Of a stretch of 5,870 nucleotides of DNA, positions 1 to 5,573 are shown piece after piece (the first letter of the stretch is position 1; each line of letters starts with the position of its first letter). Made by a program: the position numbers and the translations under genes. The notes beneath the pieces were generated by a model, which made no database searches, was not told the origin of the DNA, and was given only the letters and a program-made list of their open reading frames with translations. Origin of the DNA: an uncultured Rhizobiaceae group bacterium (GTDB lineage Bacteria; Pseudomonadota; Alphaproteobacteria; Rhizobiales; Rhizobiaceae). Where the stretch lies: the NCBI GenBank assembly GCA_937923355.1, contig CALAIO010000050.1:1-5870 (forward strand). Reading direction: 5' to 3'.

Positions 1-656
1 TCGAGCAACATGAATGAGGGACGGGTTGCTAGCGCGCGCGCAATTTCGCAGCGCCTGCGTTCGCCACCAGAAAGCGCGATCGAAGGAGATTTTCGAAGAT
101 GTGTAATTGAAAATTCATCCAGCAGCGCATCCAGTTGGCGTTCGCGCTCTTTTTTATTGGGTTCAACCACTTCAAGCACGGCACGAATATTATTTTCAAC
201 GCTTAAACCCCTGAAAATACTGGCTTCTTGCGGCAGATAACCGATGCCAAGACGCGCTCTTCGATACATCGGGGTCTTGGTAATATCATGCCCATTAAGC
301 TCAATTTTACCAGCATCCGCCTGCACAAGACCCGTAATCATGTAAAAACTTGTGGTCTTGCCAGCACCATTAGGACCGAGCAATCCAACCGCCTCACCGC
401 GCCTTACACCGAGGTTTACATTCTCAACAACCTTGCGTCCCTTGTAGCTTTTTTGAATACCGGAAACGAGCAACACGCCATCACGAGATTGCGGTTGATG
501 GGTAGGTTGTACGCTTTCTTGAACGGCAACTACAGGCTCTGCAATCCGAATTTGCGGAGCACTCGAGTCCGTGCCTTCAAGGGGAGAATCTGCCCAATCC
601 ACCTTGCGTGCTTTTGGCTTTTTTACCAAGCCTGATATGTTTTTGAGAAAGCTCAA
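1..656 (-). CDS. lptB: LptB, LPS export ABC transporter ATP-binding protein (3' end cut off by window edge)
   Basis: Cytoplasmic ATPase that, with LptF/LptG, extracts lipopolysaccharide from the inner membrane and drives it onto the LptC-LptA bridge. The minus strand reads openly from 656 to base 1 (218 codons plus 2 nt). Walker A GPNGAGKT is at about residues 94-101, the Q-loop in [12 protein letters not shown] at about 141-152 and the ABC signature LSGGE at 195-199. It stops just before the Walker B aspartate (the last residues are FMLL), so Walker B, the D-loop and the H-loop lie outside. The segment [11 protein letters not shown] aligns with the very start of E. coli LptB, so about 58 residues precede the usual core. 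No ATG is available between the upstream in-frame stop and the core. TTG at 656 is chosen because TGGA lies 7 nt upstream and it opens with the hydrophobic-basic stretch [16 protein letters not shown] codons at residues 19 and 61 are alternatives. Identity is near certain, the exact start less so. Confidence 0.93.
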   Translation of the reverse strand, partial: MSFLKNISGLVKKPKARKVDWADSPLEGTDSSAPQIRIAEPVVAVQESVQPTHQPQSRDGVLLVSGIQKSYKGRKVVENVNLGVRRGEAVGLLGPNGAGKTTSFYMITGLVQADAGKIELNGHDITKTPMYRRARLGIGYLPQEASIFRGLSVENNIRAVLEVVEPNKKERERQLDALLDEFSITHLRKSPSIALSGGERRRCEIARALATRPSFMLL

Positions 657-745
657 AGTGAAAATCCAATAAACGTTTTGTTAGTTATGAATACACGAAT
701 TACAGTTAATTTTCTTTAACAATGAATATCTGGCATCCAAACTAT
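657..745. other. AT-rich spacer between lptA and lptB
   Basis: This 89-bp gap is clearly AT-richer than its surroundings: by hand count 22 G or C among the 85 bases 661-745. It holds a small perfect inverted repeat with 5-bp arms (GTTAA / TTAAC at 705-709 and 716-720, 6-nt loop), without a GC stem or U-run, so it is not a rho-independent terminator. No good -35/-10 pair is visible. It could hold a secondary promoter or an mRNA-processing site for lptB and genes beyond it; this is inference from composition only. No coding potential is seen in it. Confidence 0.5.
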
Positions 746-1312
746 TTAATTTCGTGATTTCGGCGTCAGCAGAATTTTTACGCGTCCATTACCAGAACTT
801 CCAGACGAAGAACTACAAGGCGTCACGTTTGAAACATTGGTTTTCAAGTTTACCGTGACCTTGCATGCAGAAAGCACATTGCCGGTTTGACTGACAATCA
901 CATTACCGGTCATCAGAACGGTTTCGGAAATCATGTTAATGGTTGCCTGATCTGCAGAAACCTTGTTCTCTCCGGAACGAACAGCAACCTTGCCAGTCGC
1001 TTCGATTTGGCGAATGCCACTTTTGGTTTTACCCTTTTCACCAGCGCGTTCGTAGAAAACCTTGATCCGCGTTGCCTGCATCAGGGTTTCACCCTGCACA
1101 ACGCTGACATTTCCTGTGAGCAGTGCGGTATTCTCATTATCAATAATCTCAAGCTTGTCAGCCTCAATCTGGATTGGGTCATCATTATTACCAATGCCCT
1201 GAAAAGCACCGCCAGCTGATTGGGAATTGGCCGGAAGTGAGTGTCCTATAAATACGGAAACAAGAGCAATGAAAAATTTTGCTGTTGAAGGTAGAAATCT
1301 AATTCTGGTCAT
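746..1312 (-). CDS. lptA: LptA, periplasmic LPS-transport bridge protein (OstA-like)
   Basis: Periplasmic protein that oligomerises between LptC and outer-membrane LptD to carry lipopolysaccharide across the periplasm. The 188-residue product has a basic start (MTRIRFLPSTAK), a hydrophobic core (FFIALVSVFIG) and small residues near ANS, a Sec signal peptide with likely cleavage around residue 30. The OstA/LptA-type beta fold follows from about residue 45 (PIQIEADKLEIID) with repeated units such as ALLTGNVSVVQG and VLMTGNVIVSQ. The mature part has two cysteines (about 150 and 166) and a Ser/Gly-rich stretch before a basic tail. The start is uncertain: ATG at 1312 has AAGG 12 nt upstream and overlaps lptC by 14 bp. 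An in-frame ATG at 1339 would add nine residues and overlap by 41 bp but has no visible ribosome binding site. Position after lptC and before lptB supports the call. Confidence 0.93.
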   Translation of the reverse strand: MTRIRFLPSTAKFFIALVSVFIGHSLPANSQSAGGAFQGIGNNDDPIQIEADKLEIIDNENTALLTGNVSVVQGETLMQATRIKVFYERAGEKGKTKSGIRQIEATGKVAVRSGENKVSADQATINMISETVLMTGNVIVSQTGNVLSACKVTVNLKTNVSNVTPCSSSSGSSGNGRVKILLTPKSRN

Positions 1313-2048
1313 TCGTCGTATCTGCCTTTTTAAGTTCATTCGGGCGCAAGGTCATGCGGACACGGCCTTCGAAGATTAATTTGTTGCCGCCATCTTCGAC
1401 CATCATGGCGTTTGAAGATATGTCAGCTTGCGGACTGGTTCCGGTAATTGGATTATTGGTGTGCATAATTGAATTACCAATATCAACGCTTGCGTCTTCA
1501 AGGTTCAAAACCATGCCGCTGGACGTCACGAGATTTACTTTTTGGGTCAATTCCAGTGTTTTGGCATCTGCATCATAAACACCGTTGCCTGCGGTAATGG
1601 TTGCGGTGATTGTTTCGTCCATGGGTAGTTCGGCCTGAATATCTTCAAGCTCGACCTGATTGGGGTTGGATGCATCCTGAATGGCCTTGGTCGCCGTCAG
1701 GTTGTAGGGACGCTTTTCTTTGTCAAATCCGCTCAGTTCAGGGTTTTCCATGACAAGCTTGCCATCGGACAGGTTGACGCCTTCAACCGTGACATCAGGC
1801 ACCTCAAAGGATTTCATAATGAAAGTACCTATAATGCCCAGTATCAGGAGGACGCCGATTACAGGAAAGGCAATTTTCCAGAATTTAACCTTGGTTGAGT
1901 GTTTTAAAGCCTCGCGGTATTCGTTCTCACGATTGTCCGTTGAGATAAAGTCAAGATTGGTCGCAGATGTTTGCTGGGGAGCACTTTGTGCACTCACATT
2001 TGCAGGAGCGTAATTGCCCTGAACAGAATTTTGAAACTGATTACTCAA
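1299..2048 (-). CDS. lptC: LptC, inner-membrane-anchored LPS export protein
   Basis: Bitopic protein that receives lipopolysaccharide from the LptB2FG transporter and passes it to LptA. The product is 249 residues. A Gln/Ser/Ala-rich N-terminal region (1 to about 55) precedes one strong transmembrane segment (about 57-78, FWKIAFPVIGVLLILGIIG...). A periplasmic YrbK/LptC-like beta domain runs from about 80, with elements such as DVTVEGVNLSDG, RPYNLTATKAIQ and ITATITAGNGVYDADAKTLEL. E. coli LptC is about 191 residues and its membrane segment begins almost at the N-terminus, so the roughly 50-residue cytoplasmic extension is a real difference. The start is TTG at 2048, supported by GAGG eight bases upstream; the next in-frame ATG falls at the end of the membrane segment and would destroy the anchor. 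The 3' end overlaps lptA. Sequence similarity is diffuse, as is usual in this family; topology and neighbours make the call firm. Confidence 0.92.
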   Translation of the reverse strand: MSNQFQNSVQGNYAPANVSAQSAPQQTSATNLDFISTDNRENEYREALKHSTKVKFWKIAFPVIGVLLILGIIGTFIMKSFEVPDVTVEGVNLSDGKLVMENPELSGFDKEKRPYNLTATKAIQDASNPNQVELEDIQAELPMDETITATITAGNGVYDADAKTLELTQKVNLVTSSGMVLNLEDASVDIGNSIMHTNNPITGTSPQADISSNAMMVEDGGNKLIFEGRVRMTLRPNELKKADTTNDQN

Positions 2049-2056
2049 TCTACGCG

Positions 2057-2060
2057 CCTC
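2057..2060 (-). promoter_or_regulatory. Shine-Dalgarno of lptC (sets the TTG start)
   Basis: Reads GAGG on the minus strand, eight bases before TTG at 2048. Because no ATG exists before the transmembrane segment, this site is the main evidence that translation begins at a TTG. Confidence 0.7.
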
Positions 2061-2118
2061 ACTTTATCTTGCAGTTTGTTACAACAGCTTCATGGTGACA
2101 ATAGGGCTTAGATATAGC

Positions 2119-2733
2119 CTAACTATGAGCAAATATGTCTGTTTCTGGCCAGCCCGCCAAATCCAGACGACAGCGTGTAGGCAGAAATTTAAAGCATTCA
2201 TGTGCCAATTCCCTGCGCCCCTCCCGTTCCAGGCGCTTTTCAAGATGTGCCATCAATTCATGTAAATGCAGAACGTCGGATGCTGCATACTCCAATTGTG
2301 CCTGGCTTAGGGTTTCGGCGGCCCAATCTGAACTTTGTTGTTGTTTGGAGATATCAACGCCAATGAATTCACGAACCAAGTCTTTCAGGCCATGTCGATC
2401 CGTGTAGGTGCGCGTCAGTTTCGAGGCAATTTTTGTGCAATAAACCTTGTTGGTTGAAATGCCCAAGCCATGTTCAAGTACAGCCACATCAAATCTTGCA
2501 AAATGAAAGATAATCGTACGATTAGAATCTTCCATCAATGCTTTTAGGTTTGGTGCTTCGGTTTGCCCCTTAGCGATTTGTACGACGTCTGCAGTGCCAT
2601 CTCCAGGGGAGAGTTGCACAACGCAAAGTCGATCACGCAATGGGTTTAAGCCCAGTGTTTCCGTGTCGACTGCAATCGAGTCGTGATAGTTATCTAGATT
2701 TGGTAAGTCGCCTTTATGAAACCGGATTGTCAC
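2119..2733 (-). CDS. rnd: Short-form ribonuclease D, DEDDy 3'-5' exoribonuclease
   Basis: Cytoplasmic 3'-to-5' exoribonuclease of the DEDD superfamily; RNase D trims tRNA and other structured RNA 3' ends. The 204-residue product shows the full catalytic set: Asp23 and Glu25 in VDTETLG (Exo I), Asp82 in FHFARFDVAVL (Exo II), and Tyr149/Asp153 in YAASDVLHL (Exo III, the DEDDy form). It ends soon after Exo III, so it lacks the HRDC domains of the roughly 375-residue E. coli enzyme; such single-domain versions are common in alphaproteobacteria. The start is GTG at 2733, supported by AAGGGG (2741-2746) seven bases upstream. It lies 50 nt after uppP and 70 nt before lptC on the same strand, the position known for Hyphomicrobiales lpt clusters. 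Its actual substrate here is unknown; general exonuclease activity is the safe call. Confidence 0.92.
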   Translation of the reverse strand: MTIRFHKGDLPNLDNYHDSIAVDTETLGLNPLRDRLCVVQLSPGDGTADVVQIAKGQTEAPNLKALMEDSNRTIIFHFARFDVAVLEHGLGISTNKVYCTKIASKLTRTYTDRHGLKDLVREFIGVDISKQQQSSDWAAETLSQAQLEYAASDVLHLHELMAHLEKRLEREGRRELAHECFKFLPTRCRLDLAGWPETDIFAHS

Positions 2734-2740
2734 CGCTTTT

Positions 2741-2746
2741 CCCCTT
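2741..2746 (-). promoter_or_regulatory. Shine-Dalgarno of rnd (sets the GTG start)
   Basis: AAGGGG on the minus strand with a 7-nt spacer to GTG at 2733. It is the strongest ribosome binding site in the window and lies inside the 50-nt gap after uppP. The gap shows no hairpin-plus-U-run terminator, so read-through transcription from uppP into rnd is possible. Confidence 0.65.
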
Positions 2747-2783
2747 ATGTTTTGTCTCTTCGAATCTTATAGCCTGATTTGCC

Positions 2784-3614
2784 TTAAACCGACAAATCAA
2801 CTGATACGCCTGGTATCCAGTCGTAAAGCAATGCAAAGAGCAACAGCCCAAGGGCAATGCGATAGATCGTAAATACAAGGAAACTGGAGCGCCTGACGAA
2901 GGCCATCAGAAAGGCAATGGCTGCAAGTGCTGCGAAAAAAGTCAATACAGCAGCCATAATCGCGCCATTTGAAATTTCAATACCGGATTCGATTGCATCA
3001 AGGGTTACAAACGCTCCTGCACCCGCAATTGCCGGAATGCCCAAAAGAAATGAAAACCTTGCAGCCTCTGGCCTTGAAAATCCCATGAAACGCGCAGCCG
3101 TCATGGTAATGCCTGAGCGTGAAGTGCCCGGAATTAGCGCAAGAGCCTGAGCAAAGCCCATGGTAACCGCAGGTGACATTTTCATATCTTCCATGACCTT
3201 TGTCTGTTTGCCAATGTAGTCTGCCACATACATCAGGATACCAAAGATAATGGCGTTCCATGCGATCACTTCAACGGAGCGAAGGCTGTCGCCCAGTCCA
3301 GACTTTTTGAGGTATAACCCAAAGACGACAGCAGGAATGGTTGCGACAAGAATATAAAGCGCCATTCTGGAATTATCATTCATGCGGAGCCTTAGTAAAT
3401 CCAGCCCGCCACTAATCAGTTTTAAGACATCTCGCCAAAAATATACGATTACCGCAAAGAGTGAACCAACATGAACCATGACATCTGTCACCTGGCCCTG
3501 ATCAGGCCAACCCGTGAGTGCGGGGATTAATGCAAGATGTCCGGAGGATGAAATTGGCAGGAATTCTGTAATACCTTGCACGATGGCAAGGACGATAATT
3601 TGTTCAGGTGTCAT
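2784..3614 (-). CDS. uppP: UppP/BacA undecaprenyl-diphosphate phosphatase
   Basis: Integral membrane phosphatase that converts undecaprenyl diphosphate to undecaprenyl phosphate, recycling the carrier for peptidoglycan and surface polysaccharides; overexpression classically gives bacitracin resistance. The 276-residue product is about the usual length (E. coli 273) and strongly hydrophobic throughout. Two family motifs are intact: QGITEFLPISSSGH near residues 13-26, with the essential Glu and His corresponding to E. coli Glu21 and His30, and PGTSRSG at about 162-168 with the catalytic Arg. Position 13 is Gln where E. coli has Glu17, a variant I believe is common in the family. A TTG codon immediately precedes the ATG at 3614; ATG is chosen because GAGG (3622-3625) is then at 7 nt rather than 4. 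It is the first minus-strand gene after a divergent spacer and may lead an operon with rnd and lptCAB. Confidence 0.96.
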   Translation of the reverse strand: MTPEQIIVLAIVQGITEFLPISSSGHLALIPALTGWPDQGQVTDVMVHVGSLFAVIVYFWRDVLKLISGGLDLLRLRMNDNSRMALYILVATIPAVVFGLYLKKSGLGDSLRSVEVIAWNAIIFGILMYVADYIGKQTKVMEDMKMSPAVTMGFAQALALIPGTSRSGITMTAARFMGFSRPEAARFSFLLGIPAIAGAGAFVTLDAIESGIEISNGAIMAAVLTFFAALAAIAFLMAFVRRSSFLVFTIYRIALGLLLFALLYDWIPGVSVDLSV

Positions 3615-3752
3615 CAAATCGCCTCATGGATGCAGATTAACTTGCGTGCGGGCAGTTGCCTCTTTATTGTTTCGGAAACGCAAAACTGATTCATTGCCCT
3701 GTTTTTCATGTTCGCGACATAATTTCCAGTGGATTTATAAGTAATAGGCCTT
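3615..3752. other. Divergent intergenic region between uppP and the GST gene
   Basis: This 138-bp spacer separates the minus-strand and plus-strand gene sets and should hold promoters for both. It contains GAGG (3622-3625) for uppP, a short perfect inverted repeat GTTTC-G-GAAAC at 3669-3679, a candidate plus-strand promoter at 3694-3723, and a weak AGG (3746-3748) only 4 nt before the GST start. No convincing minus-strand promoter was found by eye. Confidence 0.6.
3694..3723 (+). promoter_or_regulatory. Candidate sigma-70-type promoter for gst-queG
   Basis: TTGCCC at 3694-3699 (four of six matches to TTGACA) and CATAAT at 3718-3723 (five of six to TATAAT) are separated by 18 bp. Transcription would begin about 20 bases before the GST start codon. 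It is the best -35/-10 pair in the spacer, but chance matches of this quality are common in AT-rich DNA. Confidence 0.35.
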
Positions 3753-4445
3753 ATGCACACACTCTATCACCATCCAATGTCTGCCAGTTCACGTTATATT
3801 CGCCTGCTTTTGGCTGAATATTCCCAGTCAGTCGGTTTCCTTGAAGAAAAACCTTGGGAGCGCAGAATGGAGTTTCTGCAGATTAACCCGTCAGGAACAT
3901 TGCCAGTATTAATGGTGGATGAGGGGCAATTTGTTTGTGGCGGCATCGTGATAGGCGAATATCTGGATGAAACCTGCGGCGCAATGATGCGCGATAAACG
4001 TCTTTTATCTGAAAAGTCCATGGAGCGAGCAGAAACAAGACGCCTGATTGAATGGTTTTTGGTAAAATTTGATTCAGAAGTTACACGCTATCTGGTTCAG
4101 GAGCGCGTCTTCAAGCAACTGATGAAGGCAGAAGAAGGTGGTGGCGCTCCTGATTCAAATATCATTCGTGCAGCGCGCGCTAATCTAAAAAATCACATGA
4201 GATATCTTTCTGCGATTGTAACTACGCGTGACTGGTTAGCTGGCAACTCTATTTCGGCTGCTGATATGGCTGCAGCTGCCGCGATTTCGGTTTTGGATTA
4301 TTTGGGTGAAATTCAATGGGAAGATGAACCAGCTGCAAAAGACTGGTTCGCACGTATGAAATCACGTCCATCGTACAGACCTCTCTTGGCTGACAAGGTG
4401 ATGGGTCTACCGCCTTCTTCGCATTACATTGATTTGGATTTTTGA
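3753..4445 (+). CDS. Glutathione S-transferase family protein
   Basis: Cytosolic protein of the GST superfamily; the substrate is not predictable. The 230-residue product has an N-terminal thioredoxin-like domain (about 1-76) and an all-helical C-terminal domain (about 85-215). The start MHTLYHHPMSASSR supplies a Ser-rich active-site region, NPSGTLPVL holds the cis-proline (Pro51), and ISAADMAAAAAIS (about 167-179) is the Ser-x-x-Asp N-capping box with Asp171. The usual Glu-Ser pair that holds the glutathione gamma-glutamyl group is replaced by Gly63-Gly64 in VCGGIVIGEYL. True glutathione transferase activity is therefore uncertain. The tail SHYIDLDF resembles what I recall of orthologues beside uppP in rhizobia. 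ATG at 3753 keeps the first beta strand; ATG at 3777 would remove it. It is the first gene of a plus-strand set and lies 3 nt before queG in the same frame. Confidence 0.88.
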   Translation: MHTLYHHPMSASSRYIRLLLAEYSQSVGFLEEKPWERRMEFLQINPSGTLPVLMVDEGQFVCGGIVIGEYLDETCGAMMRDKRLLSEKSMERAETRRLIEWFLVKFDSEVTRYLVQERVFKQLMKAEEGGGAPDSNIIRAARANLKNHMRYLSAIVTTRDWLAGNSISAADMAAAAAISVLDYLGEIQWEDEPAAKDWFARMKSRPSYRPLLADKVMGLPPSSHYIDLDF

Positions 4446-4448
4446 TCT

Positions 4449-5573
4449 TTGGTTAAACCTGAAAAACTCAAGCATGATTTAATCGCTCGAGCAAAATCAC
4501 TTGGGTTTGATATATGCCAAATTACACAAGCCAAACTTTCGTCAGAAATTGGTGAAAATCTGGAAAAATCAGTAGAGCTAAAACGCCATGCCACCATGGA
4601 GTGGATGGAAACAACACTCGATCGTCGTAAAACACCAACAGCCATGTGGGATGAAGCCAAAACAGCGATCATGCTGGGCATGAATTATGGTCCGGATAGT
4701 GATCCGCTGCAAACACTTGAACAGAAATCCAAAGCCACAATCTCAGTTTACGCACGTAACCGAGATTATCATGACATCATCAAAGGCAAACTAAAGACCC
4801 TTGCAAGTTGGCTGGCTTCCCAAACTAAGGAAGATGTTAAAGTCTTTGTTGATACAGCACCTTTAATGGAAAAACCTCTAGCAAAGCAGGCAGGGCTGGG
4901 GTGGCAGGGAAAGCATACCAATCTTGTGTCACGTGAATTTGGTTCATGGTTGTTTTTGGGTTCTATCCTTACTAAAGCGGAACTGCTTGCAGATAAACTG
5001 GAAACAGATCACTGTGGCTCGTGTCAGTCCTGTCTTGATATTTGCCCAACCAATGCCTTTCCTGCTCCTTATCAATTGGATGCTAATCGTTGCATATCAT
5101 ATCTAACGATTGAGCATGATGGTACAATTCCAATCGAATTCCGCGAAGCGATGGGAAATCGGATTTATGGTTGTGATGATTGTTTGGCGGTTTGTCCATG
5201 GAATAAATATGCGCAAGAAACATCAGAATTAAAGTTGAAAGCCCGCGAGGATTTATTAGCGCCAGACTTGGCAGAGTTGGCAAGTTTAGATGACGCAGAA
5301 TTCCGTGCAAAATTCTCAGGCTCACCCATAAAGCGTATTGGCAGAGACAAGTTTTTACGGAATGTCATGATCGCAGTGGGTAATTCGCAAGACAATACTT
5401 TAAAAGCTTTAGCGCTTAAGAATATCAAAGACGAAAACCCAATGGTGCGAGGCGCTAGTGTTTGGGCGCTTTCAAGGCTTGAAGAACAAGAAGCATTTAC
5501 CAATATACGCATGAAAGCATTGGACAGTGAAACGGATGAAACCGTTCGCGATGAATGGAACAAACATGCGTAA
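4449..5573 (+). CDS. queG: QueG, epoxyqueuosine reductase
   Basis: Cobalamin-dependent iron-sulfur enzyme that reduces epoxyqueuosine to queuosine in the anticodon wobble position of tRNAs for Asp, Asn, His and Tyr. The product is 374 residues (E. coli 379). The N-terminal part has the QueG family segment YARNRDYHDIIKGKLK (about 101-116) and VDTAPLMEKPLA (about 135-146), whose Asp136 corresponds to the catalytic Asp. Two ferredoxin-type cysteine clusters follow: Cys189, 192, 195 and 199 in CGSCQSCLDICP, and Cys242, 245 and 249 in CDDCLAVCP, with Cys215 between them completing two 4Fe-4S sites. A HEAT-like C-terminus contains VRGASVWALSRL. The start is TTG at 4449: GST ends three bases earlier in the same frame, and the next in-frame ATG (residue 50) would lose the conserved N-terminal LKHDLIARAKSLGFD. 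No good Shine-Dalgarno is visible, so initiation may depend on coupling to the GST gene. The identification is very secure. Confidence 0.96.
   Translation: MVKPEKLKHDLIARAKSLGFDICQITQAKLSSEIGENLEKSVELKRHATMEWMETTLDRRKTPTAMWDEAKTAIMLGMNYGPDSDPLQTLEQKSKATISVYARNRDYHDIIKGKLKTLASWLASQTKEDVKVFVDTAPLMEKPLAKQAGLGWQGKHTNLVSREFGSWLFLGSILTKAELLADKLETDHCGSCQSCLDICPTNAFPAPYQLDANRCISYLTIEHDGTIPIEFREAMGNRIYGCDDCLAVCPWNKYAQETSELKLKAREDLLAPDLAELASLDDAEFRAKFSGSPIKRIGRDKFLRNVMIAVGNSQDNTLKALALKNIKDENPMVRGASVWALSRLEEQEAFTNIRMKALDSETDETVRDEWNKHA

Noticed and set aside
10..635. Two plus-strand open frames (10-240 and 228-635) of 76 and 135 codons
   Set aside because: They lie wholly antisense to lptB, whose minus-strand frame shows Walker A, Q-loop and LSGGE motifs. 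Their translations are Ser/Arg-rich with no recognisable domain, typical of the complement of a real gene.
887..1219. Plus-strand open frame of 110 codons antisense to lptA
   Set aside because: It is the mirror of a conserved lptA, with no family motif and no separate ribosome binding evidence.
2100..2121. Imperfect hairpin after the rnd stop (TAGGC / GCCCTA on the minus strand)
   Set aside because: The stem is short with a bulged C, overlaps the stop codon and has no U-run after it; not a credible terminator.
3669..3679. Palindrome GTTTC-G-GAAAC as a possible operator in the divergent spacer
   Set aside because: Five-base arms occur often by chance and no second copy is seen in the window; it is only mentioned within the spacer entry.
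4745..4795. QueG Asn104 in YARNRDYH, where E. coli has Gly
   Set aside because: The neighbouring catalytic Asp and all iron-sulfur cysteines are intact, and I believe this position varies in alphaproteobacterial QueG, so it does not suggest loss of function.
5165..5563. Minus-strand open frame of 132 codons antisense to queG
   Set aside because: It opposes the second iron-sulfur motif and HEAT-like end of queG; the translation is Ser/Leu-rich and unrecognisable.
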